From the NCBI RefSeq assembly GCF_030646845.1, contig NZ_JAUSLE010000069.1, forward strand, positions 62,001 through 126,000: 64,000 bases of DNA, read 5' to 3'. A model generated the notes under the pieces. It was not told where the DNA came from. It saw only the letters and a list, made by a program, of their open reading frames with translations, and did not search any database. Below are positions 46,245 to 56,249 of this stretch, piece after piece (position 1 is the first letter of the stretch; each line of letters starts with the position of its first letter). The position numbers were made by a program, and so were the translations under genes. This DNA comes from Rhodoferax sp. (lineage in GTDB: Bacteria; Pseudomonadota; Gammaproteobacteria; Burkholderiales; Burkholderiaceae_C).

Positions 46245-47960
46245 ATGCCATTGCCAACCGCCCCTGTCAAACGCGCCGCGCTGCTGTCCGAGAAAGACTA
46301 CGATGTGCCGGCCCGAGTTCAGCCCAAGTCACGCAGGCCTGAATCTTCGCTGACTGAGCATTCCGTTGCCGAAAGACCGCAAGCGCGGGAGACACCCGAG
46401 CCCACGGCCACCGGGGTACCTGCCGTCTCTTTTCTGGAAAAAGGGGCGCCGGAAACGCGTGCGAAGACGCCCCGGGCCGATGCCTCACTCCGGAAAAACC
46501 GTCCCGAAGCCAAGGCGCCGGCAGAGCCTCAAGCACCGGCTGAAGCCAGATCCAGGAGAGCAAAGCACACCGGGCCCGCCAAACTGTTTGTGCTGGACAC
46601 CAACGTGCTCCTGCATGACCCCATGTGCCTGTTCCGCTTCGAGGAACATGACATCTTTCTTCCCATGATCGTTCTGGAAGAACTGGATGCCCACAAAAAA
46701 GGCATGACCGAAGTCGCCCGCAATGCACGACAAACCAGCCGGACGCTGGACGCCCTGGCTGCCCATCAAGGTGCAGACATCACCACCGGGTTGCCGCTGC
46801 ACACTACGGGCCACCGGGAGGCACGCGGCAAATTGTTTTTCCAGACCCAGCTTCTGAACTACACGCTGCCCACCAGCCTGCCCCAAGGCAAGGCGGACAA
46901 CCAGATTCTGGGAGTCGTGGATGCGCTGCGCCTGCAACATGCGCCACGGGAAGTCGTTCTGGTGTCCAAAGACATCAACATGCGCGTCAAATCGCGTGCG
47001 TTGGGTCTGGCCACCGACGATTACCAGAACGACAAAACGCTGGAAGACGGTGACTTGCTGTATGCCGGCTCCATCTCACTGCCCGCCGATTTTTGGACCA
47101 CCCACGGCCAGGCAGTGGAGAGCTGGCAGCAGGGCGCGCACACCTTTTACCGCATTACCGGCCCCATCGTCCCCAGTCTTCTGATCAACCAGTTTGTCTA
47201 TTTCGAGTCCCCCGGCGAGCCCAGCCTGTACGCCAGGGTCACGGAAATTCGTGGCAAGACGGCCGTCTTCAAAACCCTCAAGGACTTCACGCACCTCAAG
47301 AACGCGGTATGGGGCATCACCACGCGCAACCGTGAGCAAAACTTTGCCATGAACCTGCTGATGGACCCCGAGATTGACTTTGTCACCTTGACGGGGACGG
47401 CCGGTACCGGCAAAACCTTGATGGCGCTGGCGTCCGGTCTGACCCAGGTGCTGGACGATCGACGCTATACCGAAATCATCGTGACGCGCGCCACGGTCAG
47501 TGTCGGAGAGGACATCGGCTTTCTGCCCGGCACGGAAGAAGAAAAAATGGGCCCCTGGATGGGCGCACTGGATGACAACCTCGAGGTGCTGGGCAAGACA
47601 GACACCAGCGCCGGCGAATGGGGCCGCGCCGCCACCAGTGAACTCATCCGCAGTCGCATCAAGATCAAGAGCATGAACTTCATGCGCGGGCGCACCTTCC
47701 TGAACAAGTACGTCATCATCGACGAAGCGCAGAATCTGACGCCCAAGCAGATGAAAACCCTGATCACCCGTGCCGGTCCGGGCACCAAGATCATTTGCAT
47801 GGGCAATCTGGCCCAGATTGACACGCCGTACCTGACCGAGGGCTCTTCCGGCCTGACCTTCGCCGTTGACAAATTCAAGGGCTGGCAGCACGGGGGACAC
47901 ATCACCCTGGCACGTGGCGAGCGGTCACGGCTGGCAGACTTTGCCAGCGAAGTCCTGTAG
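46245..47960 (+). CDS. PIN-PhoH (PhoH2-type) RNase/ATPase
   Basis: 571 aa. Residues 1-110 are Pro/Arg/Glu-rich and likely disordered. A PIN nuclease domain follows (KLFVLDTNVLLHDP with Asp118, VLEELDAHKKG, VSKDINMRVKSRALG). The C-terminal PhoH helicase-type ATPase has Walker A GTAGTGKT near 385 and Walker B YVIIDEAQNLTP. Actinobacterial PhoH2 proteins with this layout unwind and cut RNA, sometimes with an antitoxin partner; no small antitoxin gene is seen here. Function in this organism is unproven. Confidence 0.9.
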   Translation: MPLPTAPVKRAALLSEKDYDVPARVQPKSRRPESSLTEHSVAERPQARETPEPTATGVPAVSFLEKGAPETRAKTPRADASLRKNRPEAKAPAEPQAPAEARSRRAKHTGPAKLFVLDTNVLLHDPMCLFRFEEHDIFLPMIVLEELDAHKKGMTEVARNARQTSRTLDALAAHQGADITTGLPLHTTGHREARGKLFFQTQLLNYTLPTSLPQGKADNQILGVVDALRLQHAPREVVLVSKDINMRVKSRALGLATDDYQNDKTLEDGDLLYAGSISLPADFWTTHGQAVESWQQGAHTFYRITGPIVPSLLINQFVYFESPGEPSLYARVTEIRGKTAVFKTLKDFTHLKNAVWGITTRNREQNFAMNLLMDPEIDFVTLTGTAGTGKTLMALASGLTQVLDDRRYTEIIVTRATVSVGEDIGFLPGTEEEKMGPWMGALDDNLEVLGKTDTSAGEWGRAATSELIRSRIKIKSMNFMRGRTFLNKYVIIDEAQNLTPKQMKTLITRAGPGTKIICMGNLAQIDTPYLTEGSSGLTFAVDKFKGWQHGGHITLARGERSRLADFASEVL

Positions 47961-48034
47961 CTTTTTCTCGCTGACGCCACGCCTGCTCCCGTCCCCACAG
48001 GGTCTGGGGCAGACGGCGCATGCCGGCATTGAGC

Positions 48035-48083
48035 GCTATATATTAAATAGCTACTCAGGCAATAAAATCAAGGGCTGCAGGCC
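48035..48083. repeat. Interspersed hairpin element, copy 8
   Basis: 49 nt: GCTATATATTAAATAGC, 20-nt spacer, GGGCTGCAGGCC. Between the convergent phoH and dnaB ends, 8 nt past the dnaB stop. Confidence 0.8.
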
Positions 48084-48091
48084 AATTCGAC

Positions 48092-49498
48092 CTAAAAGTC
48101 CCCATTGCCTCCGGATGCCAGCGACTCGAATTTCGTGATGTGCCGCAGGAAGGCAAGCTTCACCACGCCTGTCGGGCCGTTACGCTGCTTGGCGATGATG
48201 ACCTCTGCCACCCCAGGCTCCTTGCAGGCATCCTTGGTGTAGTACTCGTCGCGGTAGATGAACATGATGATGTCCGCATCCTGCTCAATAGCGCCAGACT
48301 CGCGCAAGTCGCTCATCATGGGGCGTTTGTCGGGGCGCTGCTCCACGCTGCGGTTGAGCTGGGACAAGGCAATCACCGGGCACTGCAACTCTTTGGCCAA
48401 CATTTTCAGGCCGCGGGAGATCTCGCCCAGCTCGGTGGCACGGTTTTCACCATCGTTGCTGGACCCGCTCATCAGCTGCAAATAGTCCACCACAATCAGC
48501 CCGAGCTTGCCGCACTGACGCGACAGGCGTCTGGCGTTGGCACGCAGTTCGCTGGAGGTCAAACCGGCTGTTTCATCGATGTGCAAAGAAATGGTGCGCA
48601 GCTTTTCGATGGCTTCAGTCAAACGCGGCCATTCGTCGTCGGTCAGCTTGCCGGTGCGCAAGTGGCCCTGGTCAATACGCCCGATCGAACCCACAATACG
48701 CACTGCCAATTGCGCCGCGCCCATTTCCATTGAAAACACGGCGACTGGCAGACCTTCGTTCAGTGCCACATGCTCCGCAATATTGATGGCCAACGCCGTT
48801 TTTCCCATCGACGGACGAGCCGCCAGCACGATCAAATCACCCGCCTGAAAACCGGCCGTCATCCGGTCCAGGTCATAAAACCCGGTCGGCACGCCGGTCA
48901 CATCATTGGGGTTGTCGGCCATCTCCTGAACCCGATCCAGCAGATCCACCACCAAGGTATCCATGGCCTGGAAACCCTGCTTCGTGCGGGCGCCCTCTTC
49001 ACCGATGTTGAAGATTTTTTGCTCGGCCTCGTCCAGAATGGCAGCTACGGGCCGGCCTTTGGGATTGAAGGCGTTGGTGGATATTTCGTCACTGGCGCTC
49101 ACCAGCTTGCGCAGGACCGAGCGTTCACGAACGATCTCCGCGTAGCGCCGGATATTGCCGGCGCTGGGCACATACTGGGCCAGTGAGTTGAGGTAGCTCA
49201 AGCCGCCGATTTCCTCGGCCTTGCCCTGACTTTGCAGTTGCTCAAACACCGTGATCACGTCGGCCGGCTTGGAGGCGTTGATCAGGGCACCGATGGCGCT
49301 GAACACCATGCGGTGTTCGTAACGGTAAAAGTCACCCTCCGCCAGCAAGTCACCCACACGGTCCCAGGCGCCGTTATCCAGCAACAGCCCGCCCAACACA
49401 CTGGACTCTGCCTCGATGGAGTGCGGTGGTATGCGCAATTGCGCCACTTGCCGGTCTTGACCGTAGTCGTCACCCACAGCAGAAAGTACAGCAGACAT
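48092..49498 (-). CDS. dnaB: Replicative DNA helicase DnaB
   Basis: 468 aa. N-terminal DnaB domain (LRIPPHSIEAESSVLGGLLLDN, about 18-120), linker helix, RecA-like core with AARPSMGKTALAINIAEH (about 222-239), SMEMGAAQLAVR and YLQLMSG, arginine-finger region near the end. Hexameric helicase at the replication fork. It follows rplI in the same direction after a terminator, as usual in this order. Confidence 0.97.
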   Translation of the reverse strand: MSAVLSAVGDDYGQDRQVAQLRIPPHSIEAESSVLGGLLLDNGAWDRVGDLLAEGDFYRYEHRMVFSAIGALINASKPADVITVFEQLQSQGKAEEIGGLSYLNSLAQYVPSAGNIRRYAEIVRERSVLRKLVSASDEISTNAFNPKGRPVAAILDEAEQKIFNIGEEGARTKQGFQAMDTLVVDLLDRVQEMADNPNDVTGVPTGFYDLDRMTAGFQAGDLIVLAARPSMGKTALAINIAEHVALNEGLPVAVFSMEMGAAQLAVRIVGSIGRIDQGHLRTGKLTDDEWPRLTEAIEKLRTISLHIDETAGLTSSELRANARRLSRQCGKLGLIVVDYLQLMSGSSNDGENRATELGEISRGLKMLAKELQCPVIALSQLNRSVEQRPDKRPMMSDLRESGAIEQDADIIMFIYRDEYYTKDACKEPGVAEVIIAKQRNGPTGVVKLAFLRHITKFESLASGGNGDF

Positions 49499-49625
49499 TA
49501 AATTTCCTTTGAGCGTTCGATGCTACGCCAGCGCTGGTCCGGCGTCGAGTGAAATGCTGGGCACAAGTCTCTTATAAGCTGTGCACAAACTGTGGAAATC
49601 GCGGGACAAGCAGCGCCACCAATAC

Positions 49626-49660
49626 AAAAGCCGCCGGGGCTTTGCAACCCCGACGGCTTC
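49626..49660 (-). terminator. Intrinsic terminator after rplI
   Basis: Minus strand: AAGCCGTCGGGG, loop TTGCAAAG, CCCCGGCGGCTT, then TTGT. One internal mismatch. Confidence 0.85.
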
Positions 49661-49677
49661 TAGCGGAACGCAGCTGT

Positions 49678-50130
49678 TTAAGCTGTTTCGCCGTATACCG
49701 AAACCGTGATATCCACAACCACGTCGGTGTGCAATGCCACGCTGACGGTGCTGTCGCCAACGACCTTGATCGGGCCATTCGGCATGCGAATTTGCGCCTT
49801 GGCCACTTTGTAGCCGTTCTTGGTCAGCTCTTCAGCGATGTCGGCGTTGGTCACAGAACCAAACAGACGACCATCCACACCGGCCTTTTGGGTCAGCTTG
49901 CAGGTGGTGCCCGCCAGCTTTTCACCCACAGCCTGCTGTTCAGCCAACTTGGCTGCAGCGGCTTTTTCGAGTTCAGCGCGCTTGGCTTCGAACTCCTGCT
50001 TTGCCGATGCCGTGGCGCGACGGGCGCGGCCAGAGGGAATCAGAAAGTTGCGGGCATAACCGTCTTTAACGCGAACGACTTCACCGAGATTGCCAAGGTT
50101 CACGACCTTGTCGAGCAGAATAATTTGCAT
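49678..50130 (-). CDS. rplI: 50S ribosomal protein L9
   Basis: 150 aa: N-domain [21 protein letters not shown], long connecting helix ([20 protein letters not shown]) and C-domain. Stabilises the L1-stalk base and reading frame. AAGGAA 10 nt before the ATG. Last ribosomal gene of rpsF-priB-rpsR-rplI. Confidence 0.97.
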   Translation of the reverse strand: MQIILLDKVVNLGNLGEVVRVKDGYARNFLIPSGRARRATASAKQEFEAKRAELEKAAAAKLAEQQAVGEKLAGTTCKLTQKAGVDGRLFGSVTNADIAEELTKNGYKVAKAQIRMPNGPIKVVGDSTVSVALHTDVVVDITVSVYGETA

Positions 50131-50141
50131 GGTCGTTTTCC

Positions 50142-50426
50142 TTAGATCTTGTGCTGATCGCTGTACGGCAGCATCGCGAGAAAACGCGCGCGCTTGATAG
50201 CGGTGTTGAGCTGGCGCGGGAAAATGGCACGGGTGCCAGTCAGGCGAGCGGGGATGATCTTGCCGTTTTCGGCAATGAAATCGCGCAGCGTGTCGATGTC
50301 TTTGTAATCGATCTCTTCAACGCCAGTCACGGTAAAGCGGCAAAAGCGCTTGCGCTTGAACAGCAGATTCTGGGCTGGGCGCTTGGGGCGCTTGTCTTTG
50401 TTATTGAAACGTTTTGGTCCGGCCAT
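50142..50426 (-). CDS. rpsR: 30S ribosomal protein S18
   Basis: 94 aa: [40 protein letters not shown]. Binds with S6 to the 30S platform. Preceded by priB, followed 11 nt later by rplI. Confidence 0.97.
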   Translation of the reverse strand: MAGPKRFNNKDKRPKRPAQNLLFKRKRFCRFTVTGVEEIDYKDIDTLRDFIAENGKIIPARLTGTRAIFPRQLNTAIKRARFLAMLPYSDQHKI

Positions 50427-50455
50427 GATGGACTCCTTAAATTTTTACGAATTCG

Positions 50456-50755
50456 TTAATCTTGCTGAAATTCTTGAATGTGAAACACGACGTGTTTGCC
50501 ATTGCGGGGGGTCGCCAGAAAACCGTTGAACTTCCAGGCACTGCCGATGGCTTGCTTTGCAAGCCGCTCAGCCATTGCACCAAAAGCCACTGCTTTAATT
50601 GCTGCCTTGACCTGTCTTGTCTGCCCTGCTTCCTGAAGGTCTGACTCATGTTCGAGTCTCATGTTCAGTGCAGGCAATCCGGCTGGCGTGTAACGCAAGA
50701 CATCAATCTCGGCGATACAGGCAGTCAGAACAAGCTGGTTGACAACGTGGTTCAC
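50456..50755 (-). CDS. priB: Primosomal replication protein PriB
   Basis: 99 aa from a GTG at 50755 with GAGGAG immediately upstream (an in-frame TTG lies 5 codons earlier but overlaps the ribosome-binding site). OB-fold single-strand DNA-binding protein (NQLVLTACIAEIDVLRYTPAGLP, FGAMAERLAKQAIGS, KHVVFHIQEFQQ). It stabilises PriA-DnaT steps at replication restart. Lies between rpsF and rpsR. Confidence 0.94.
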   Translation of the reverse strand: MNHVVNQLVLTACIAEIDVLRYTPAGLPALNMRLEHESDLQEAGQTRQVKAAIKAVAFGAMAERLAKQAIGSAWKFNGFLATPRNGKHVVFHIQEFQQD

Positions 50756-50778
50756 GCTCCTCGCTGGCAAAAATGCCG

Positions 50779-51144
50779 TCAGGCCTGGTACTCAGCCTGT
50801 TGGGCCTTGCGGGCGTCTTCACGTTCGACTGTTTTCATCATCGAAGAAGGACCGGTGTCAGCCTTCTTCTTCAAAACTGTCAGGTGACGCAGCACGGCAT
50901 CATTGAACTTGAACGCGTGTTCCAGTTCCGCCATCACAGCCTGATCGGCTTCGATGTTGACGCACAGATAGTGGGCTTTGGCGAGCTTGTTGATCATATA
51001 GATCAGCTGACGACGGCCCCAGTCTTCGACACGGTGCACTTTACCGCCGCCGGCCGTGATCATGCCCTTGTAACGTTCCAGCATGGCGGGAACCTGCTCG
51101 CTCTGATCCGGGTGGATCATGAGAATGATTTCGTAATGACGCAT
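50779..51144 (-). CDS. rpsF: 30S ribosomal protein S6
   Basis: 121 aa: [39 protein letters not shown], then an acidic/basic tail. AAGGAG 6 nt before the ATG. First gene of the operon with priB, rpsR, rplI; leader hairpins upstream. Confidence 0.97.
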   Translation of the reverse strand: MRHYEIILMIHPDQSEQVPAMLERYKGMITAGGGKVHRVEDWGRRQLIYMINKLAKAHYLCVNIEADQAVMAELEHAFKFNDAVLRHLTVLKKKADTGPSSMMKTVEREDARKAQQAEYQA

Positions 51145-51146
51145 TG

Positions 51147-51234
51147 ATACTCCTTATGGATGGCCCGAAGTTGGGCAGAAAAAGCCACCCTCAGCGTCTA
51201 ATTGAGGTGTGGCAAGGCGAAGCCCAACATTATA
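51147..51234 (-). promoter_or_regulatory. rpsF promoter -10 and structured leader
   Basis: A consensus TATAAT lies at 51234-51229 on the minus strand; no good -35 was found. The leader then holds a stem CCACaCCTCA/TGAGGgTGG and a second hairpin GCCC/GGGC with AACTTC loop just before the ribosome-binding site. S6:S18 complexes are known to bind rpsF leaders in many bacteria; such a role here is inference. Confidence 0.55.
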
Positions 51235-51260
51235 TGCCATGCATCGGTCGCATGCCTGAA

Positions 51261-53576
51261 TCAGTTTTCCGAGACAACTTGCGGGCGGGACAGGAGACTG
51301 AACAGCACGATCACCGCCAGCCCCCCAAAGACGCCGAAGACACCGGCAGAAACAGGCTGTATGCCAAACCACAACCCCGTGCCACCCAGACCGAAGGCAG
51401 ACCGGACAGGTACGGCATTGATCACCAGGTAGTAGATCGTCAATCCGAGGCCCGCGATCATGCCCGCGACGGCCGCCCTGTCGGTCGTCCTGGACCAGAA
51501 TATCCCCAGCACCATCGCCGGCACAAATGCCGCCCCGGCCAGAGAAAACGAGGCTGATACCAGATAGAGGATGTCGGCTGGGCGTTGAGCAGCCACGTAG
51601 GCGGCGGCCAGGGCCACCACCAGCAACGCGAACTTCGACAACATCACCCTTCGAACCGCGCCAGCCTGGTCACTCTCGCCCCTGAAGAAGAAGTCATGCG
51701 CCAGCGCATTGCCAATCGTCAACAGCAGGCCATCCGCCGTGGAGAGGGCAGCAGCGAGTCCACCAGCGGCCACAAGACCGGAGACGACGTACGGCATGCC
51801 GCCGAGCTCAGGTGTCGCCAGCATCACGATGTCGGCCCCCAGCCTGAGTTCCGAGAACTGGAGGATGTGGTCCCCGTTCACGTCACTGACCGAGATCAAT
51901 GTTGAATCCACCTTCGCCCACTGGGCAATCCATGCAGGCAGGGAGTCGAAATTCTGCCCCACCAGTTGACTCATGATCTCAAATTTGACAAGGACAGCCA
52001 AGGCAGGGGCCGACAAGTACAGCAGCGCGATGAAAAACAGCGACCAGGCCACCGACGTGCGCGCCTCAGCCACCGAGCGAGTCGTGTAGAAACGGGTCAG
52101 CAAATGGGGTAAGCCGGCCGTACCCACCATCAGGCAAAACATCAGGGCCAGAAAGTTGCGTCGCGACAAGTCAAACGCCTGTTGCTCATCCACGTTCCCT
52201 TTGGGGTCGCCGGCGAAGGGCTTGGTGTGGGGCGGCATGCCAGCCAGGGGTTTCGCCCGATCCAGGTTGTCCTGCATGGCGCGTGTCCAGCGCTCGCGGG
52301 CAGACACCCCGTCTTTGGGCAGTGCCACAAGCTCACGTCTGGCAGCGACAATGACCGACTCATCAGCCCGTTGATTGTTCAACGAACGAATTCTCTCCCT
52401 CAGCGCGCTGCGCTCACTCTCCAGTGATGCATCCACGTTGCGCAACTTCAACTCATAGTCCCGAGCACGCCGGGCATACTCATTGACCACCTGCAACTCC
52501 GCGGGCGAATTGGAGAGTCGCTGCTCCAGTTCACTGATTTTCTGCAATTGCTGACCGTAAACAAACGGCGCCAGGGGGTTGCCCAGCTGCTTGTACGCCA
52601 GCCATGAAACCGGAATCAGGAAAGCCAGAATCAAGACGACATACTGCGTCACCTGCGTCCAGGTCACGGCCCGCATGCCCCCCAGAAATGAACACACCAG
52701 AACACCACCGAGGCCCAGCAGAATGCCGACTTCAAATTGGACGCCTGTCAGACGTGAAGTGATCAACCCGACACCGTAGATCTGCGCTACTACATAGGTA
52801 AAGGAACACAGTACCGCTGCAAATGCCGCAATCAACCGTGGCCAGCGACTGCCGAAACGCAGGCCAAAATAGTCAGGAATGGTGTAGAGGCCCAGCCTCC
52901 TCAGATAGGGCGCCACCAGCAGCGCAACCAGACAGAAACCACCCGTCCAACCCAAAACATAAACCAGCCCGCCGGGCTGCGACTCACTGCCGGAAAAGCC
53001 CTGAAGGTATAGCCCGCCAGCCATGCTGATGAATGATGCCGCACTCATCCAGTCTGCGGCGGTCGCCATGCCGTTGTAGACGGCCGGGATGCTGCGTCCG
53101 GCAACGTAGTATTCCGAAGCATCCGAAGTGCGGCCATAAATGCCGATCACGGCGTACAAGACGAGCGTGGCGAACAGGAATATGCCGCCCACCCATGTCT
53201 TTTTAAGACCCCACCTCTCAGCCAGCGCCAGCGCCAGCAGAAACAGCAGCAAGGCCACGACGTAAACGGCAAATCTGCGATTCAATCGATGCTTGTAGGC
53301 GATATACGCAGCATCAACGGTGGAGACTTCGCCGTCCCGCCTGTTGGCAACCCAGGCAAACACGGCGACGATGGCAATAAAAACGAATACGCTACCTTGC
53401 GCCGCAAACCAGTAGCCCACCGGCCAGCTGCCGACAATCATCTGCAGGTCATGCGCGAAGAAAACGATGCCAAACGATGCTGCAAACCAAATTGCCAGAA
53501 GCCAGCCGTGCAAGCGAAGACCGCCTGAAATCGGCCTGAATTCTTCCCCCCCCACACCCACCGCTGGATTCAACAT
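51261..53576 (-). CDS. DUF4212-SSF fusion sodium/solute symporter (VC_2705 type)
   Basis: 771 aa from ATG 53576; an upstream ATG (53612) would add MACGATGCHDPA, encoded partly by a perfect 18-bp palindrome (53592-53609), so I prefer the shorter form. The first ~95 residues resemble DUF4212 (HGWLLAIWFAASFGIVFF, VGYWFAAQGSVFVFI), usually a separate small subunit. The rest is a sodium:solute symporter. About residues 335-405 form a charged coiled coil inserted between helices. A loop at 565-576 reads DVNGDHILQFSE, a canonical EF-hand calcium loop. Relatives move acetate or similar acids; substrate here unknown. 45 nt after ppsA in the same direction. Confidence 0.88.
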   Translation of the reverse strand: MLNPAVGVGGEEFRPISGGLRLHGWLLAIWFAASFGIVFFAHDLQMIVGSWPVGYWFAAQGSVFVFIAIVAVFAWVANRRDGEVSTVDAAYIAYKHRLNRRFAVYVVALLLFLLALALAERWGLKKTWVGGIFLFATLVLYAVIGIYGRTSDASEYYVAGRSIPAVYNGMATAADWMSAASFISMAGGLYLQGFSGSESQPGGLVYVLGWTGGFCLVALLVAPYLRRLGLYTIPDYFGLRFGSRWPRLIAAFAAVLCSFTYVVAQIYGVGLITSRLTGVQFEVGILLGLGGVLVCSFLGGMRAVTWTQVTQYVVLILAFLIPVSWLAYKQLGNPLAPFVYGQQLQKISELEQRLSNSPAELQVVNEYARRARDYELKLRNVDASLESERSALRERIRSLNNQRADESVIVAARRELVALPKDGVSARERWTRAMQDNLDRAKPLAGMPPHTKPFAGDPKGNVDEQQAFDLSRRNFLALMFCLMVGTAGLPHLLTRFYTTRSVAEARTSVAWSLFFIALLYLSAPALAVLVKFEIMSQLVGQNFDSLPAWIAQWAKVDSTLISVSDVNGDHILQFSELRLGADIVMLATPELGGMPYVVSGLVAAGGLAAALSTADGLLLTIGNALAHDFFFRGESDQAGAVRRVMLSKFALLVVALAAAYVAAQRPADILYLVSASFSLAGAAFVPAMVLGIFWSRTTDRAAVAGMIAGLGLTIYYLVINAVPVRSAFGLGGTGLWFGIQPVSAGVFGVFGGLAVIVLFSLLSRPQVVSEN

Positions 53577-53621
53577 CGCTGGATCATGACAGCCTGTGGC
53601 GCCACAGGCCATAGGTGTTTT

Positions 53622-56015
53622 CTATTGTTTGGCCAGCCTCTGCCAGGTGGCAACCACAGAATCCGGATTCAGGGAAATCGATGAAATCCCTTCCTTTGCC
53701 AGCCACTCGGCGAAATCAGGGTGATCACTGGGACCCTGGCCACATATGCCGATGTATTTGCCCTGCGCCTTGCAGGCACTGATGGCCTGACTGATCAGCG
53801 CTGTGACGGCAGGGTCGCGCTCGTCAAAGTCGGCTGCCAGCAATTCCAGGCCGGAATCCCGGTCCAGCCCCAGGGTCAGCTGGGTCAGATCGTTGGAGCC
53901 AATCGAGAAGCCATCAAAGTACTGCAAGAACTCATTCGCCAGGATGGCGTTGCTGGGAATCTCGCACATCATGATGATCTTCAGACCGTTTTCACCGCGT
54001 TTCAGCCCATGAGCGGCCAGCAGTTCAGTCACTTTCTTGGCTTGCCCCAGCGTTCGCACAAAAGGCACCATCACCTGGACGTTGCTCAGTCCCATGTCCT
54101 CGCGCACACGTTTCAGCGCCTCGCACTCCATGGCGAAGGCCTCGCCAAAATCGGCACTGACGTATCGCGCGGCACCCCGGAAACCGAGCATCGGGTTCTC
54201 TTCCTCCGGCTCGTAACGGCTGCCGCCAATGAGTTTGCGGTATTCGTTGCTCTTGAAATCCGACAGACGCACGATGACGGGCTTGGGCCAGAAGGCCGCA
54301 CCAATCGTGGCGACGCCCTCGGCCACCCGATCGACGTAGAACGCGCGCGGCGACGCATGGCCACGCGCGACCGATTCGACCGCTTTTTTCAGATCGGCAT
54401 CGATATTGGGATAGTCGAGAATCGCCTTCGGATGCACGCCAATGTTGTTGTTGATGATGAACTCAAGGCGCGCCAAACCGACACCTTCATTGGGCAGTTG
54501 GCAGAAGTCAAACGCCAGCTGCGGATTGCCGACATTCATCATGATCTTGACGGCAATCTCGGGCATCTCGCCGCGCTGGACTTCGGTGACTTCGGTTTCC
54601 AGCAAACCGTCGTAGATAAAGCCGGTGTCACCCTCGGCACAACTGACTGTCACCAGCATGCCGTCCTTCAACACCTCGCTCGCATCGCCACAACCCACCA
54701 CAGCCGGGATACCCAGTTCGCGCGCGATGATGGCGGCATGGCAGGTGCGCCCGCCACGGTTAGTGACAATGGCGGATGCCCGCTTCATCACCGGCTCCCA
54801 GTTGGGGTCGGTCATGTCGGTCACCAAAATGTCGCCGGGCTGCACCTTGTCCATCTCGCTGAGGTTGTGCACGATGCGAACCGGCCCGGTACCGATCTTC
54901 TGACCGATGGCCCGGCCTTCAACAATCACGGCACTCTTGCCCTTGAGCTTGTAACGGTATTCCGCCTTGCCCGCGGCCTGGCTCTTCACGGTTTCTGGAC
55001 GGGCCTGCAGAATATAGAGTTCGCCGTCCAGGCCGTCCTTACCCCATTCAATGTCCATGGCCCTGCCATAGTGCGCCTCGATCACCATCGCATAGGCGGC
55101 CAATTTTTCGACATCGGCGTCGGTCAGGGAATAACGGTTGCGCAACTCGGTGGGCACGTCGGTGGTTTTGACCAGCTTGCCGCTGACGGCCTTCTCCTGC
55201 GGCGTTGTGAACTGCATCTGAATCAGCTTGGAGCCCAGACTGCGACGGATCACGGCACGCTTGCCGGCCTTGAGCATCGGCTTGTGCACGTAGAACTCGT
55301 CGGGATTCACCGCGCCCTGCACCACGGTCTCACCCAGTCCGTAGCTGGAGGTGATGAACACCACATCCTGAAAACCGGACTCGGTGTCGATGGTGAACAT
55401 GACGCCGGCTGCCCCCAGGTCCGAGCGCACCATGCGCTGAATACCTGCGCTCAGGGCCACATGCTCGTGCGCAAAGCCTTTGTGCACGCGGTAGCTGATG
55501 GCGCGGTCGTTGTACAAGGAGGCAAACACTTCCTTGATTTTGTGAAGAATTTCGTCGATCCCGATCACGTTCAAAAAGGTTTCCTGCTGGCCTGCGAATG
55601 AGGCATCTGGCAGATCCTCTGCCGTGGCGGACGAGCGCACCGCAAATGAGACCTCCGGATTGCCCGAGCTCAGGGTGATGAATGCGGCACGAATAGCCTG
55701 CTCCAGATCGGCGGGAAAGGGCTGGGCCTCGACCATGGCGCGAATCTCGGCGCCAACCTGCGCCAGCGCCCTCACGTCTTCGGTGTCCAGGGCGCTCAGG
55801 CGGGCATTGATCCGGCCGCTCAAGTCCTCATAGGCCAGGAAATCGCGGAAAGCGTGTGCCGTCGTTGCGAAACCGGTGGGCACTTTGACCCCCGACGGCA
55901 AATTGGAAATCATTTCGCCGAGGCTGGCGTTTTTTCCGCCAACCGCCTCGACATCGGTCATTCTCAGGTTTTCAAACGGCACGACCAACGCGGTCGGATT
56001 GAAAAGTGCAGACAT
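53622..56015 (-). CDS. ppsA: Phosphoenolpyruvate synthase
   Basis: 797 aa. N-terminal ATP-grasp ([38 protein letters not shown]), central phosphohistidine domain with [21 protein letters not shown], and C-terminal PEP/pyruvate TIM barrel ([29 protein letters not shown]). Makes PEP from pyruvate and ATP for gluconeogenesis. Divergent from its regulator ppsR, the conserved layout. Confidence 0.97.
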   Translation of the reverse strand: MSALFNPTALVVPFENLRMTDVEAVGGKNASLGEMISNLPSGVKVPTGFATTAHAFRDFLAYEDLSGRINARLSALDTEDVRALAQVGAEIRAMVEAQPFPADLEQAIRAAFITLSSGNPEVSFAVRSSATAEDLPDASFAGQQETFLNVIGIDEILHKIKEVFASLYNDRAISYRVHKGFAHEHVALSAGIQRMVRSDLGAAGVMFTIDTESGFQDVVFITSSYGLGETVVQGAVNPDEFYVHKPMLKAGKRAVIRRSLGSKLIQMQFTTPQEKAVSGKLVKTTDVPTELRNRYSLTDADVEKLAAYAMVIEAHYGRAMDIEWGKDGLDGELYILQARPETVKSQAAGKAEYRYKLKGKSAVIVEGRAIGQKIGTGPVRIVHNLSEMDKVQPGDILVTDMTDPNWEPVMKRASAIVTNRGGRTCHAAIIARELGIPAVVGCGDASEVLKDGMLVTVSCAEGDTGFIYDGLLETEVTEVQRGEMPEIAVKIMMNVGNPQLAFDFCQLPNEGVGLARLEFIINNNIGVHPKAILDYPNIDADLKKAVESVARGHASPRAFYVDRVAEGVATIGAAFWPKPVIVRLSDFKSNEYRKLIGGSRYEPEEENPMLGFRGAARYVSADFGEAFAMECEALKRVREDMGLSNVQVMVPFVRTLGQAKKVTELLAAHGLKRGENGLKIIMMCEIPSNAILANEFLQYFDGFSIGSNDLTQLTLGLDRDSGLELLAADFDERDPAVTALISQAISACKAQGKYIGICGQGPSDHPDFAEWLAKEGISSISLNPDSVVATWQRLAKQ

Positions 56016-56249
56016 GGGACATAGCTCCAGAAGTTAAAAGCGGATCGAAGCACGACGCCAAGCGTTCTGGTGGCGCTGGTTATGCCCGTGCGCGCAGCCT
56101 GACTTTGTTGTTTTTGTTCTGGTCGGCCAGTGCGGCACACGGAAGAATTCGGTTAGATTGTCGCCATTGTAGGTCGCGAACCGGCTGACAATGCAGATCG
56201 TCCTTGCAGAATGCTGAAAGCCAACCGAGCCCTTACCCATCCCCCCATC

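Noticed and set aside
53592..53609. 18-bp perfect palindrome between ppsA and the symporter as a terminator
   Set aside because: No loop and no T-run; could be an operator or chance, so not listed as a feature.
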